Positions 9,374 to 18,500 of a stretch of DNA of 64,000 nucleotides are shown piece by piece. Source of the stretch: Paenibacillus castaneae (GTDB taxonomy: Bacteria; Bacillota; Bacilli; Paenibacillales; Paenibacillaceae); contig NZ_KZ614144.1 in NCBI RefSeq assembly GCF_002884445.1, positions 4,756,094 through 4,820,093 on the forward strand. Reading direction: 5' to 3'. Under the pieces are notes generated by a model. The model saw nothing but the letters and a program-made list of their open reading frames with translations. It had not been told where the DNA came from and ran no database searches. The first letter of the stretch is position 1. Every line of letters starts with the position of its first letter. A program made the translations under genes and the position numbers.

Positions 9374-9402
9374 ATAATAAATGATTTTGGCAGTGAAGTG
9401 AA
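9374..9402 (-). promoter_or_regulatory. Candidate SigA promoter of citZ with overlapping AT palindrome
   Basis: On the minus strand, TTCACT (9397-9402), a 17-base spacer and TATTAT (9374-9379) fit a vegetative promoter. The -10 is embedded in the perfect palindrome TTATTAATAATAA (9368-9380), which could be an operator or just AT-rich promoter sequence. Confidence 0.4.
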
Positions 9403-9464
9403 CAAATAAAGACATAAAAATGCTTTATCAGCTTCATCAATATTTTTTTCGCTAAATTTTTATT

Positions 9465-9479
9465 CCAGAACGTTTACAT
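9465..9479 (-). promoter_or_regulatory. Partial cre-like (CcpA) site upstream of citZ
   Basis: The minus-strand sequence ATGTAAACGTTCTGG matches 13 of 15 positions of the cre consensus WTGNAANCGNWNNCW. It lies about 160 bases before citZ. CcpA control of citZ is established in B. subtilis; here the site is only a pattern match. Confidence 0.35.
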
Positions 9480-9613
9480 ACTCCTGCTGCATTTTCCCCT
9501 AATCTTCCCTTTTTTAGACCCTATTTAAAACTATTTTTACAGAAGTGAATATAGTGGTAAAATGTCCAAGAGAGAAATCACAAAGACACAATAGCCGTAT
9601 CGGAGGCACTACA

Positions 9614-11134
9614 ATGACAGAACAACGAATCGGTATAATAGACATCGGGTCCAACTCCATCCGACTCGTCGTATATGAGCGGACGACAAACGGCGCGCAT
9701 CGTGTTGCTGACAGCAGCAAACGGGCTGCCAGATTGAGCGAACAAATTGATGAAGACGGCCGGCTTGCAGGAGCCGCGCTTGATGAGCTTATTGATACAC
9801 TCACCCATTTCACGTTAATTTGCAACCATAATCATACAGACCATATACGTGCCGTCGCGACAGCAGCTATTCGCAATGCCACAAATCGTTCAGAAATTTT
9901 GGAGCGCATACAAAGAGACACTGGACTGAGCATTGAATTGCTGTCCGGCGAAGAAGAGGCCTCGTATGGCTTTCTTGGCATGATTAATTCCTTAAATATC
10001 CGAGATGGCTTTCTCGTCGATATTGGCGGAGGCAGTACAGAGGTGTCCCTTTTCCGCAATCGAGCACTTGTGCGTTCCGTTTCATTTCCGTTCGGCTGCG
10101 TAAGCTTAAACAAGCGCTTTTGCACAAAAGGCATGCTTAGTGATGAGAATCTAAAAGAGCTCGAAGCGTATGTAACAGAAGCAATCCGTCATGAGCCTTG
10201 GATTACACAATCGCCTGGCCTGCCGCTTGTCGGCGTCGGAGGCACTGTTCGAGCGGTTGGCAAAATACATCAAGCTGCTTATAAATACCCTTTCCCACTA
10301 ACCCATAATTATTCCATATCAAACCAGCAGACCGATGAGCTGTTCGATCAAATGCGCAAGCTGCCTTTAGAGAAAAGACGCAAGCTCCCAGGCTTGTCCA
10401 AAGATCGAGCAGATGTAATCGTACCAGGCGCAGCTATTCTCCGCCTCTTGTTTCGAGCTGCAAAAGCTACACATTATCGCATATGCGGAGCTGGCTTGCG
10501 CGACGGTTTGTTTCATGCAACTAGATTTCCGACTCATCCCAAGCTTAATGATGTGCTGGAATACAGCTTAAACAACCTAAGCGCCCTGCATCCTCAAGCG
10601 CCAAAGCAGCATGTCATGCAAGTAAATCGGCTGGCGCTTGAGCTTTATGATGTAATGAATGATATTCATTCATTGCCGTCCCAAGCGAGGATATTAATGG
10701 ATACAGCTTCTAGGCTTTTCCGTATCGGCGCTTCCATTGATTATTATGAGTACGCGAGACATTCTTACTATTTGATCATTAACTCGCAATTAAACGGATT
10801 GACTCATCGAGAAATGATAATGACCGCAGCGATTGCTTCTTACAAAGGCAAAGGTCGCGCACGTCAGCATATAGCAGAATACAAGGAATTGCTTAAAGAA
10901 TCTGATATGGATGTCATCTACAAGCTGGGAACGCTGCTTCAACTTTCGGCGGCACTGGATCGTACGGAAACGCAAGCCATCGGCCAGCTAAATGTTCAAC
11001 TAGTCGGAACCCAGCTTCTGCTTCGCCCTATTCAGCCAAGAGATTCGCTAGCTGTGGAGCGCCGCGAGGTAGAGGAGCTTAGTTCTGAATTCAAAAAGCT
11101 TTGGGGGGTAATCCCCATTCTTCATTTCGGTTAA
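9614..11134 (+). CDS. ppx: Exopolyphosphatase, Ppx/GppA family
   Basis: A 506-residue ASKHA-fold phosphatase that removes terminal phosphates from inorganic polyphosphate and, in GppA forms, from pppGpp. IIDIGSNSIRLVVYE and LVDIGGGSTEVSLF are the two phosphate loops. A C-terminal HD-type helical region follows near residues 310-500. The start is ATG 9614, 7 bases after CGGAGG; an upstream in-frame GTG at 9545 has no ribosome site. Its stop overlaps that of the convergent ppk by four bases, so synthesis and degradation enzymes for polyphosphate sit tail to tail. Confidence 0.93.
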   Translation: MTEQRIGIIDIGSNSIRLVVYERTTNGAHRVADSSKRAARLSEQIDEDGRLAGAALDELIDTLTHFTLICNHNHTDHIRAVATAAIRNATNRSEILERIQRDTGLSIELLSGEEEASYGFLGMINSLNIRDGFLVDIGGGSTEVSLFRNRALVRSVSFPFGCVSLNKRFCTKGMLSDENLKELEAYVTEAIRHEPWITQSPGLPLVGVGGTVRAVGKIHQAAYKYPFPLTHNYSISNQQTDELFDQMRKLPLEKRRKLPGLSKDRADVIVPGAAILRLLFRAAKATHYRICGAGLRDGLFHATRFPTHPKLNDVLEYSLNNLSALHPQAPKQHVMQVNRLALELYDVMNDIHSLPSQARILMDTASRLFRIGASIDYYEYARHSYYLIINSQLNGLTHREMIMTAAIASYKGKGRARQHIAEYKELLKESDMDVIYKLGTLLQLSAALDRTETQAIGQLNVQLVGTQLLLRPIQPRDSLAVERREVEELSSEFKKLWGVIPILHFG

Positions 11135-13197
11135 GCATAATCCTTCCATGAGGAAATAACCTTGGCTTCGAATTGACTGCGGAACGGCTGCATGTTTTCA
11201 TTGGATACATGCTCATATGTGCCGTTCGGCTGCAATTTGCGGGCCTTTACATTATCGTCAATATTGAGCTGAAGCATTTTGATTAAAATTTGTCGAAGGC
11301 TCGGATCAAACACTGGACACATAAGCTCGATGCGTCTCGTTAAATTCCGGGTCATCCAGTCTGCACTGGACAAGTATACTTCCTCTTCCCCGCCATTAAG
11401 GAAATACATAATCCTTGCGTGCTCCAAAAATCGATCCACGATGCTAATGACCTCTATATTTTCGCTGCGGCCTGGTACACCCGGCCTTAAGCAGCATACT
11501 CCGCGAACAATAAGCACAATCTTCACGCCTGCTTGTGAAGCCTCATATAGCTTATCGATCATTTCTTGATTGGAAATCGAATTCATTTTGGCGATAATTT
11601 GAGCGGGTTTTCCCGCTAATGCATTTAATTTCTCTCGGTCGATAAGGCGATACAACTTCTCTTTTAGATCGGATGGCGCAACTCCGAACGCTTTCCATTC
11701 ATATGGCGAGGAATATCCGGTCACTTCATTGAATAAGGCTGAAGCATCTCCGCCAATGACAGGATGTGAGGTGAATAAGCCAATATCTGTATATAAAGTA
11801 GCCGTGCTGTCATTATAATTGCCGGTACCGACATGAACATAACGGCGCAGCGTCCCTTGCTCACGCCTCACAACAAGCAAAATCTTGGCATGCGTCTTCA
11901 AGCCTACTAATCCATAGACAACATGACAGCCGGCCTTCTCCAGTTGACGCGCCCATGCAATATTCCGTTCCTCATCAAACCGCGCCTTCAGCTCCACAAC
12001 GACAGTAACCTGCTTGCCCGACTCGCCAGCTTTCGCCAGCGCTTGAACGAGCGCAGACTGACCGCTAACGCGGTACAAAGTCATTTTTATTGCTAATACG
12101 TCAGGATCATATGCTGCCTGAATGACAAAATCATTGACTGCTTCAAAAGATTCATATGGGTGATACATAAGCACATCACGCTGACGAATCACTTCGAACA
12201 TATCTGCTGTTTCATCAAATTCGCGAGGGTATACAGGCTCCAGCTTCTCATAGCGCAGGTTCTCATAGCCCGATAATGTGCTTACAAACTTGAGAAGAAA
12301 GCTTAGATCAAGCGGGCCATCTATTTCAAATAAATTATCTTCGATTTCAAGCTCTTCTCTAAGCATTTCCAACGCGTAAGGGTGCATATCTTTAGCAATC
12401 TCAAGTCTAACAGGTATACCCCAACGGCGGCGGCGAAGCTCCTTCTCGATTTCTTCGAGTAGATCCTCTGCATCCTCTTCGTTCAGGGTTATGTCGGCAT
12501 CACGTGTCAATCGGAACGGATTAACAGAGATAGGTATATATCCATTAAATAAAGTATCAATAAATTGCTCAATAAGCTCCTCAAGCAGTACGAATTCCGT
12601 TTTTTTGCTATTGCTTCTTCCCGGTACAGGCACAATTCTTGGCAATATGGATGGCACCTGAACGATGGCAAACAGCGGCTCTTCGTCCTCTGCATCATCT
12701 TCCTGCTTCAGCAGCACAGCCAAATACAGCTCCTTGGTATGCACAAGCGGAAACGGCCTGCTTTGGTCAACAGCCATCGGGGTAAGCACTGGAAATACAA
12801 TTTCATGGAAATATTCTGAGATCGCTTTCGTTTGAGTAACATTCAGCTCATCAAATGACCGTATAAATATACCTTCGCGGCTTAAACCACGCAGTACTTC
12901 TCTGTATGTACGGTACTGATCATTAACCATTTGTGTCGTTCGTTTAATAAGCCTTTTCCATAGACCAGCAGGCGTATATCCCGTAAAATCAGTTTTAGTA
13001 AGCCCGGCTCGCATCTGCATCTGTATGCCTGCAACCCGCACGCTCATAAACTCATCCAGATTGCTTGTTACAATGGCCAAAAATTTAGCTCGCTCCAGGA
13101 GAGGATTGTTCGTATCCTGTGCCTCCTGAAGTACTCTTAGATTAAATTCAATCCAACTCAAATCGCGGTTAACGTAGTTGGACAATTGCTTGGTCAT
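11131..13197 (-). CDS. ppk: Polyphosphate kinase 1
   Basis: A 688-residue membrane-associated kinase that polymerises the ATP gamma-phosphate into polyphosphate. It begins YVNRDLSWIEFNLRVLQEA, typical of PPK1. GLVGLKTHAKILLVVRRE holds the His that is autophosphorylated in the family, and VHVGTGNYNDSTATLYTD is the second catalytic-domain signature. The C-terminal ESADWMTRNL-like segment appears as LSSADWMTRNLTRRIEL. TCAGGAGG lies upstream of the ATG. No terminator separates it from ppx; the two genes overlap at their ends. Confidence 0.96.
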   Translation of the reverse strand: MTKQLSNYVNRDLSWIEFNLRVLQEAQDTNNPLLERAKFLAIVTSNLDEFMSVRVAGIQMQMRAGLTKTDFTGYTPAGLWKRLIKRTTQMVNDQYRTYREVLRGLSREGIFIRSFDELNVTQTKAISEYFHEIVFPVLTPMAVDQSRPFPLVHTKELYLAVLLKQEDDAEDEEPLFAIVQVPSILPRIVPVPGRSNSKKTEFVLLEELIEQFIDTLFNGYIPISVNPFRLTRDADITLNEEDAEDLLEEIEKELRRRRWGIPVRLEIAKDMHPYALEMLREELEIEDNLFEIDGPLDLSFLLKFVSTLSGYENLRYEKLEPVYPREFDETADMFEVIRQRDVLMYHPYESFEAVNDFVIQAAYDPDVLAIKMTLYRVSGQSALVQALAKAGESGKQVTVVVELKARFDEERNIAWARQLEKAGCHVVYGLVGLKTHAKILLVVRREQGTLRRYVHVGTGNYNDSTATLYTDIGLFTSHPVIGGDASALFNEVTGYSSPYEWKAFGVAPSDLKEKLYRLIDREKLNALAGKPAQIIAKMNSISNQEMIDKLYEASQAGVKIVLIVRGVCCLRPGVPGRSENIEVISIVDRFLEHARIMYFLNGGEEEVYLSSADWMTRNLTRRIELMCPVFDPSLRQILIKMLQLNIDDNVKARKLQPNGTYEHVSNENMQPFRSQFEAKVISSWKDYA

Positions 13198-13364
13198 TTC
13201 TCACGCCTCCTGAAAATAATGAAAAGCAAATTGGCTGCTGGCTTTGTGAGCTTTGAAGCTGCTTGTATTTATGTAAGAAGAGATAAAACACTATCCCCCT
13301 ATTATAATATTATGAATGAAAACTATTACTTCCATGTTAACCTCTTGTAAAGGGAGCGTAAAAA

Positions 13365-13757
13365 TTAAAATCTGCCGATTCTAAAGCTGCCGTTTCTCAT
13401 CCTTTTCTCAATCCACTGCAGCATCAATACACGGTAGAACGGTCTAGTAACAGGGATTAACAGTGTTATTCCGACGATATCGGACAGAAATCCTGGAAAC
13501 ATCAGCAAAAACCCTCCAGCGAGAACACAAATGCCGTCCAGCAGCTTCAAGCCGGGAATTTGCCCTGCCTGCATCTGCCGCTGAGCCTCCACCCATACCT
13601 TACGTCCTTCAGCCCGGGCCAAATAAGCACCGGCTACCGCCATAAGAACGAGCAATAAAAAGGTCGTCCAACCTCCGAGCCAATGCCCCATCTGTATAAT
13701 GCCAAGCAGCTCCACTACTGGAACCGCAATAATAACAATAAACAGCCATTTGTTCAT
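13365..13757 (-). CDS. fxsA: FxsA-family membrane protein
   Basis: A 130-residue cytoplasmic-membrane protein of the FxsA/YtzA family. Segments VIIAVPVVELLGIIQMG, a central FLLLVLMAVAGAYLARAEG and LLMFPGFLSDIVGITLLIP are the family signature; the last includes the conserved PGFxSD. E. coli FxsA overexpression relieves F-plasmid exclusion of phage T7; the native role is unclear. The start at 13757 follows GAGGAGG. In B. subtilis the orthologue ytzA also lies near citZ and pyk, so context agrees. Its leader region contains three copies of a 40-base dyad repeat. Confidence 0.9.
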   Translation of the reverse strand: MNKWLFIVIIAVPVVELLGIIQMGHWLGGWTTFLLLVLMAVAGAYLARAEGRKVWVEAQRQMQAGQIPGLKLLDGICVLAGGFLLMFPGFLSDIVGITLLIPVTRPFYRVLMLQWIEKRMRNGSFRIGRF

Positions 13758-13773
13758 GTTTGACCTCCTCAAA

Positions 13774-13889
13774 AGTTTTGCGAATGCAAAACTTACTTCG
13801 TAAGCATAAGCTTAGTTTTGCGAATGCAAAACTTACTTCGTAAGCATAAGCCTAGTTTTGCGAATGCAAAACTTTGTACGTAAGCTTAT
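13774..13889. repeat. Three direct repeats of a 40-base hairpin element
   Basis: Units at 13774-13813, 13814-13853 and 13854-13889. The first two are near-identical and the third diverges near its end. Each contains AGTTTTGC GAAT GCAAAACT, a perfect 8-bp hairpin, followed by TTACTTCGTAAG, a second small dyad. The array fills the space between the fxsA ribosome site and the thioesterase stop codon. A related element is at 18501-18540. Confidence 0.9.
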
Positions 13890-14353
13890 TTTGTGCGCAG
13901 CAGCTCAAATAATTCTGGCATTACTTTGTTTATTCGGGCAGGCTTCCACTCTGTATTTACCCACACATGCTTCGTCCCGCCTTCAACAAGCAGTTCACCT
14001 GGCAGAAGTTCACTGTCCTTCAGCTCCGCGGCATGGAAATCTTCAATTGACACTCTTCGAATTTGTGAATCAAAGGCAACACGGACAGGCGAGCATTCCA
14101 CTACTCGCGTACAGACGACCAAGGTATCATCATAACGGGCGGGGAGCAAATAACGGCATTGCAAATCAATGACTGGAAGCAGCAAGCCTTGCTCTTCAAT
14201 CAGCTTATAATTATAGCCAGCATTCCTTATCCATTCCGTACGTCCAATCTCAAACCAAGTTACATAATTTCCGTGAAACACAACTTTCATTTGATCCGTT
14301 TCCTGATATCTCACACGAATAGGATGCAAAAACCAGCTGGAAGATGAAAACAA
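13886..14353 (-). CDS. Acyl-CoA thioesterase, 4-hydroxybenzoyl-CoA/YbgC type
   Basis: A 155-residue hotdog-fold protein. The N-terminal RVRYQETDQMKVVFHGNY contains the family motif with catalytic Asp (in YQETDQM) and the HGNYVTWFEIGR helix. It probably hydrolyses acyl-CoA thioesters; the chain preference cannot be read from sequence. The start codon is TTG at 14353, supported by GGGAGG seven bases upstream and by the family N-terminus. The C-terminus abuts the fxsA repeat element, so it may share a transcript with fxsA downstream. Confidence 0.88.
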   Translation of the reverse strand: MFSSSSWFLHPIRVRYQETDQMKVVFHGNYVTWFEIGRTEWIRNAGYNYKLIEEQGLLLPVIDLQCRYLLPARYDDTLVVCTRVVECSPVRVAFDSQIRRVSIEDFHAAELKDSELLPGELLVEGGTKHVWVNTEWKPARINKVMPELFELLRTK

Positions 14354-14412
14354 TTGAGTCCCTCCCTAAAACAATACGTGTATTAAACGATCCTCATGCA
14401 TCACTAGGTTAA

Positions 14413-14446
14413 CAAAAAGCGACGGTGAGTTCACCATCGCTTTTTG
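14413..14446 (-). terminator. Rho-independent terminator of pyk
   Basis: Stem CAAAAAGCGACGGTGA / TCACCATCGCTTTTTG with one mismatch and a very short loop. A-rich and T-rich flanks let it act in both directions. It lies just past the pyk stop. Confidence 0.85.
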
Positions 14447-14471
14447 TTTCCGAGCTATATAATTATATTTA

Positions 14472-16226
14472 TTATAGTACTTTTGATTGGCCGTGGTAGA
14501 TTACGCCTGTTTCGCCGTAGACAGTCACTTCCATGCCATCCTTAAGATTGTCAATCGCATTGGATACGCCTAGTACAACAGGGATTCCAAGATTCAGACC
14601 TACTACTGCTGCATGGCTTGTAATGCCGCCTTGCTCTGTAATAACTGCTGCTGCTTTCTCGAATGCCGGCATATATTCTTTGTCTGTCGAAACCGTTACA
14701 AGAATAGAGCCCTCAGTTGTTTTCTCAATGGCTTCCTGAGCTGTGCGTGCTACTACAATTTTGCCTGTAGCGGTTTGGCTGCCGATCCCTTGTCCTTGTG
14801 CCAAAAGCTCACCGATATGGTGAATTTTGATTAGGTTCGTTGTGCCAGCACGTCCAACAGGAACGCCTGCCGTAATAACAACTGTATCGCCCAGTGTTAA
14901 GAAACCTGTGCTCATGCCGCCTTTTACTGCATTTTCAAACATTTCATCAGTAGTATCCGCATCCGGACCAAGTACTGCAAATACGCCCCAGATGAGAGAT
15001 AAACGGCGCAAAACCTTCTCATCTGTCGTTACAGCAATGATTGGAGCCTTAGGCTTGTACTTCGACACCATACGAGCTGTAAAGCCACTTTGGGTCGATG
15101 TGATGATTGCTTTCGCACGCAGATCAAGCGCAGAGTTAGCAACAGCTTGGCTGATTGCTTCTGTAACAGTGACTTGCATCGCATTAGCTTGTTTTGTGAA
15201 CAGGTCACGGTATTCCAAAGCGTTCTCAGCACGCTCTGCAATACGTGCCATTGTTTGCACGGATTCTACCGGGTATCTGCCGGCAGCAGTCTCGCCAGAT
15301 AGCATGATTGCATCTGTGCCATCAAAAATCGCATTTGCAACGTCGCTCGCTTCTGCGCGAGTTGGACGCGGGTTGCGCTGCATGGAATCAAGCATTTGTG
15401 TAGCCGTGATAACCGGCTTACCCACAAGATTGCCTTTTTTGATCATGTTTTTTTGAACGAGCGGAACTTCCTCAGCTGGAATTTCAACACCAAGGTCGCC
15501 ACGCGCAACCATTAGACCGTCTGACACTTCTAGAATTTCATCTAGATTGTCAACGCCCTCTTGGTTTTCGATTTTGGAAATAATTTGGATATGGCCAGCA
15601 TTGTGACGCTCAAGAAGCTCACGAATTTCTAGCACATCACTTGCTTTACGAACGAAAGAAGCAGCAATGAAATCAACGCCCATCTCGATACCGAACACGA
15701 TATCATTAGCATCCTTCTCTGTAATACCAGGCAATGAAATTTTCACGCCGGGAACGTTTACGCCTTTTTTGCTTTTGATTGGACCGCTGTTGACGATACG
15801 GCAAATGATTTCTGTGCCTTTCACTTCTTCAACTGTCAATCCGATCAAGCCGTCATCAATAAGAATGGTCGATCCAATAGATACATCGTTTGGAAGATTG
15901 TTGTATGTGATTGGTACACGATTACGATCTCCCAAAATGTCTTCCGTTGTTAGCGCGATAGTATCGCCTTGATTCAGCTCAATAGGCTCTTCCTTCAGCT
16001 TGCCTAGGCGGATTTCCGGGCCTTTTGTATCAAGCAATACCGCAACAGAAGTGCCAAGCTCAGCGTTAGCTATGCGAATGTTTTTGATTCGGTTGCCGTG
16101 CTCCTCGAAATCACCGTGCGAGAAGTTAAGACGGGCAACGTTCATTCCGGCTTGAATGAGTTTCTTTGTGTTTTCCAGCGATTCGCTGGATGGTCCGATA
16201 GTACAAACGATTTTTGTTTTACGCAT
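14472..16226 (-). CDS. pyk: Pyruvate kinase with C-terminal PEP-utiliser domain
   Basis: A 584-residue enzyme converting PEP and ADP to pyruvate and ATP. RKTKIVCTIGPSSES starts the barrel, ISKIENQEGVDNLDEI carries the catalytic Lys and metal-binding Glu, and MVARGDLGVEIPAEEVP is the signature loop. The last 100 residues (ITEQGGITSHAAVVGLNLG) are the extra PEP-utilising swivel domain found in Bacillus-type Pyk. ATCGGAGG precedes the ATG. It follows accA directly with only a 94-base gap; pfkA, which lies between them in B. subtilis, is missing here. Confidence 0.97.
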   Translation of the reverse strand: MRKTKIVCTIGPSSESLENTKKLIQAGMNVARLNFSHGDFEEHGNRIKNIRIANAELGTSVAVLLDTKGPEIRLGKLKEEPIELNQGDTIALTTEDILGDRNRVPITYNNLPNDVSIGSTILIDDGLIGLTVEEVKGTEIICRIVNSGPIKSKKGVNVPGVKISLPGITEKDANDIVFGIEMGVDFIAASFVRKASDVLEIRELLERHNAGHIQIISKIENQEGVDNLDEILEVSDGLMVARGDLGVEIPAEEVPLVQKNMIKKGNLVGKPVITATQMLDSMQRNPRPTRAEASDVANAIFDGTDAIMLSGETAAGRYPVESVQTMARIAERAENALEYRDLFTKQANAMQVTVTEAISQAVANSALDLRAKAIITSTQSGFTARMVSKYKPKAPIIAVTTDEKVLRRLSLIWGVFAVLGPDADTTDEMFENAVKGGMSTGFLTLGDTVVITAGVPVGRAGTTNLIKIHHIGELLAQGQGIGSQTATGKIVVARTAQEAIEKTTEGSILVTVSTDKEYMPAFEKAAAVITEQGGITSHAAVVGLNLGIPVVLGVSNAIDNLKDGMEVTVYGETGVIYHGQSKVL

Positions 16227-16320
16227 GTTAGTTTTCCTCCGATTAATACCTGAGATTCTATTCTATACTGACATGATGCCCCACTGCTTGTACAGTAAAA
16301 ACATCAGATTTACACAAAAT

Positions 16321-17394
16321 TTACTGAATGGTGGAAGCTGGCTCAGATGCATTTTCCAGCATATTCAGCGTCTTGTTAACCGCTTCAATCGGATTAGACT
16401 CTTGTACAGATCCATTTGGTGTCTCTGCTCCGACCTTCTCCGCAATGCGGAAATGACCTACTTTACGGAATTTATTGTAACGATCCTCGATTAGCTGTTC
16501 TGCGCTCATCTGCATAAGCTCCTGCAAGTGATGCCACAGCTTATCCTTAATTTGCTCAGCTTGAAACACGAAATCTTTATGGGCGCCGCCCTGTGGTTCT
16601 GGAACGATGTCTTCAATAATGCCAAATTCAAGTAAGTCGGTAGCTGTTATTTTCATCGCTTCAGCCGCTTGATCTGCTTTGGAAGCATCCTTCCAAAGAA
16701 TGGATGCAGCGCCGTTTGGTGAAATAGCCGAATAAATCGCATTCTCCAGCATTAATACACGGTTGCCGACACCTAAAGCTAATGCGCCACCGCTTCCGCC
16801 TTCACCAATTACGATACAAATGATAGGCACGCCGAAGCCGGCCATTTCCCGCAGGTTGCGCGCAATCGCTTCCGATTGTCCGCGTTCCTCGGCGGTTTTG
16901 CCCGGATATGCGCCCTTCGTATCGATAAATGTAATAATGGGACGCTTGAATTTGTTGGCTTGCTCCATGAATCGAAGCGCCTTGCGGAAGCCCTCAGGAT
17001 GAGGACTGCCGAAGAAGCGAGCGATATTCTCGCGAGTATCCTTGCCGCGCTGATGGCCGATTACAGTAACTGGAACGCCGTTAAGCTTTGCCAGTCCGCC
17101 AACGATAGCAAGATCGTCTGCAAACAGACGATCACCATGCAGCTCCATGAAATCGGTAAACACCGTTTGAATGTAGTCAAGCGAGGTCGGGCGTTGATGA
17201 TGTCGCGCCAGATGCATCTTTTGGGCCGGAGTCAGCTCGTTGTAAAGATCATCTTCCATCTGCTTGCATTTCTGCTCTAGGCGCAAAATTTCCTCGGAGA
17301 AGTCGATTTCCTTCTCCATGCTTAAGCTCTTCAGCTCCGTTATCTTCTGCCGCAAATCATTAAGCGGTTTCTCAAAAGGTAGCTCACCCGCCAT
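16321..17394 (-). CDS. accA: Acetyl-CoA carboxylase carboxyltransferase subunit alpha
   Basis: A 357-residue subunit that, with AccD, transfers carboxyl from biotin to acetyl-CoA, making malonyl-CoA for fatty-acid synthesis. The N-terminal coiled segment (LRQKITELKSLSMEKE) is followed by the carboxyltransferase core with FIDTKGAYPGKTAEERGQ and IGEGGSGGALALGVGNRV. The protein is about 30 residues longer than common AccA owing to a low-conservation tail after DRYNKFRKVG. It starts inside the accD end (11-base overlap) after GGGAGG, implying translational coupling. Confidence 0.96.
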   Translation of the reverse strand: MAGELPFEKPLNDLRQKITELKSLSMEKEIDFSEEILRLEQKCKQMEDDLYNELTPAQKMHLARHHQRPTSLDYIQTVFTDFMELHGDRLFADDLAIVGGLAKLNGVPVTVIGHQRGKDTRENIARFFGSPHPEGFRKALRFMEQANKFKRPIITFIDTKGAYPGKTAEERGQSEAIARNLREMAGFGVPIICIVIGEGGSGGALALGVGNRVLMLENAIYSAISPNGAASILWKDASKADQAAEAMKITATDLLEFGIIEDIVPEPQGGAHKDFVFQAEQIKDKLWHHLQELMQMSAEQLIEDRYNKFRKVGHFRIAEKVGAETPNGSVQESNPIEAVNKTLNMLENASEPASTIQ

Positions 17395-18253
17395 AGGATG
17401 TTCCCTCCCTTACGCAATGCATGTCAAGCAGCTTCGTTAACGTAGCCTTCATGTCTTTGCGGTGCACGACTTTATCCAATTGACCATGCTGCAAATTAAA
17501 CTCAGCTGTCTGGAAGTCATCAGGCAGCTTCTGACGGATCGTTTGTTCGATAACAATACGCCCCGCAAAGCCGATCAATGCGCCAGGCTCGGCCAAATTG
17601 TAATCGCCTAAGCTCGCAAAGCTTGCTGAAACTCCACCTGTAGTTGGATCGGTAAAGATCGAAATATACAAACCGCCAGCGCCCTGAAATTTAGAAAGTG
17701 CTGCGCTCGTTTTGGCCATTTGCATCAGGCTCAATATGCTCTCCTGCATTCGTGCTCCGCCTGAAGTAGAGAAAATAAGAAGCGGCAGCTGCTGGGCATG
17801 AGCCGCTTCGATTGCCCTAGTAATCTTCTCACCTACAACCGATCCCATACTGCCAGTGAAAAAATCAAAGCTCATTATCGCTACGACAACCGGTAAACCG
17901 CCGATCATGCCCTCACCTGTTACAACCGCTTCTCGCAGCGAAGATTTGCTCTTTTGCTGTTCAAGCTTGCTGGCATAACCAGGGAAGGAAAGTGGATCGA
18001 CGGATTCCATATCCGCATCGTATTCTAATAAATGCCCGTCATCGAGCGTCAATGCAATACGTTCCCAAGCGCTTAGCCGATAATGATGGCCGCATGATGA
18101 ACATACCTTTAAATTCTTTTCCAATTCTTTGCTATACTGAATCGTGCCGCATTTCGCGCACTTATTCATTAAGCCTTCCGGAACTTCCCTCTTGCGGGGC
18201 TCCGAAGGAATTGTCGCATATTTCTTCTTTGTAAATAAGTCCTTTATTTGCAC
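17384..18253 (-). CDS. accD: Acetyl-CoA carboxylase carboxyltransferase subunit beta
   Basis: A 289-residue partner of AccA. A four-cysteine zinc ribbon at about residues 30-55 (CAKCG, CSSCG) precedes the crotonase-like core with SGGARMQESILSLMQM and FTDPTTGGVSASFA. I prefer the GTG at 18253 (giving MQIKDLFTKKK, the family N-terminus) because GAGAGG is 8 bases upstream; the in-frame GTG at 18262 would be one base from that site. accD and accA overlap, forming an operon. Confidence 0.95.
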   Translation of the reverse strand: MQIKDLFTKKKYATIPSEPRKREVPEGLMNKCAKCGTIQYSKELEKNLKVCSSCGHHYRLSAWERIALTLDDGHLLEYDADMESVDPLSFPGYASKLEQQKSKSSLREAVVTGEGMIGGLPVVVAIMSFDFFTGSMGSVVGEKITRAIEAAHAQQLPLLIFSTSGGARMQESILSLMQMAKTSAALSKFQGAGGLYISIFTDPTTGGVSASFASLGDYNLAEPGALIGFAGRIVIEQTIRQKLPDDFQTAEFNLQHGQLDKVVHRKDMKATLTKLLDMHCVREGTSYGG

Positions 18254-18296
18254 GTGTGACACCTCTCAAGGCGCAATAGTATAGAGCAGTTCATCC

Positions 18297-18485
18297 TCAT
18301 GGCCGCATAATGGAGTTGAATACTTCCTGAACTTCCTCCAGTTCGCCAGATGGAACTAGTATCTCGTATTGCTGTTTGGACAGATTGACGGAGCGGATCT
18401 TCACCAAAAACCCTTCCTCCGTAAGCCGCTTCTTGATGTTATCTGCGATTTTTGCTGTTGGTGCGATATAAATGACCGTCCACAT
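18297..18485 (-). CDS. Small conserved protein, DUF2007-like fold
   Basis: A 62-residue protein (MWTVIYIAPTAKIADNIKKR at the start). The pattern of a beta strand, helix with KRLTEEGFLVKI, strand and C-terminal helix resembles small ferredoxin-like 'signal transducing' DUF2007 proteins. The start is ATG 18485, 7 bases after GGAGG; the adjacent ATG at 18488 is possible. It lies between the PgpA-like gene and accD. Similar short proteins are sometimes labelled glutamate decarboxylase; at this length, without a PLP site, that name is not supported. Function unknown. Confidence 0.75.
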   Translation of the reverse strand: MWTVIYIAPTAKIADNIKKRLTEEGFLVKIRSVNLSKQQYEILVPSGELEEVQEVFNSIMRP

Positions 18486-18500
18486 CATGGTACCTCCTGA

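Larger units (their letters stand above)
9303..9613. other. Divergent control region between citZ and ppx
   Basis: This 311-base AT-rich gap separates leftward citZ from rightward ppx and contains no convincing gene. It holds the candidate citZ promoter and the partial cre-like site listed separately, plus the ppx ribosome site CGGAGG at 9601-9606. Confidence 0.6.

Noticed and set aside
14827..15456. 209-residue + strand reading frame
   Set aside because: Lies fully inside pyk on the opposite strand and lacks any domain or ribosome site.
18297..18485. Glutamate decarboxylase label for the 62-residue protein
   Set aside because: Far too short for a PLP enzyme and no PLP-binding lysine motif.
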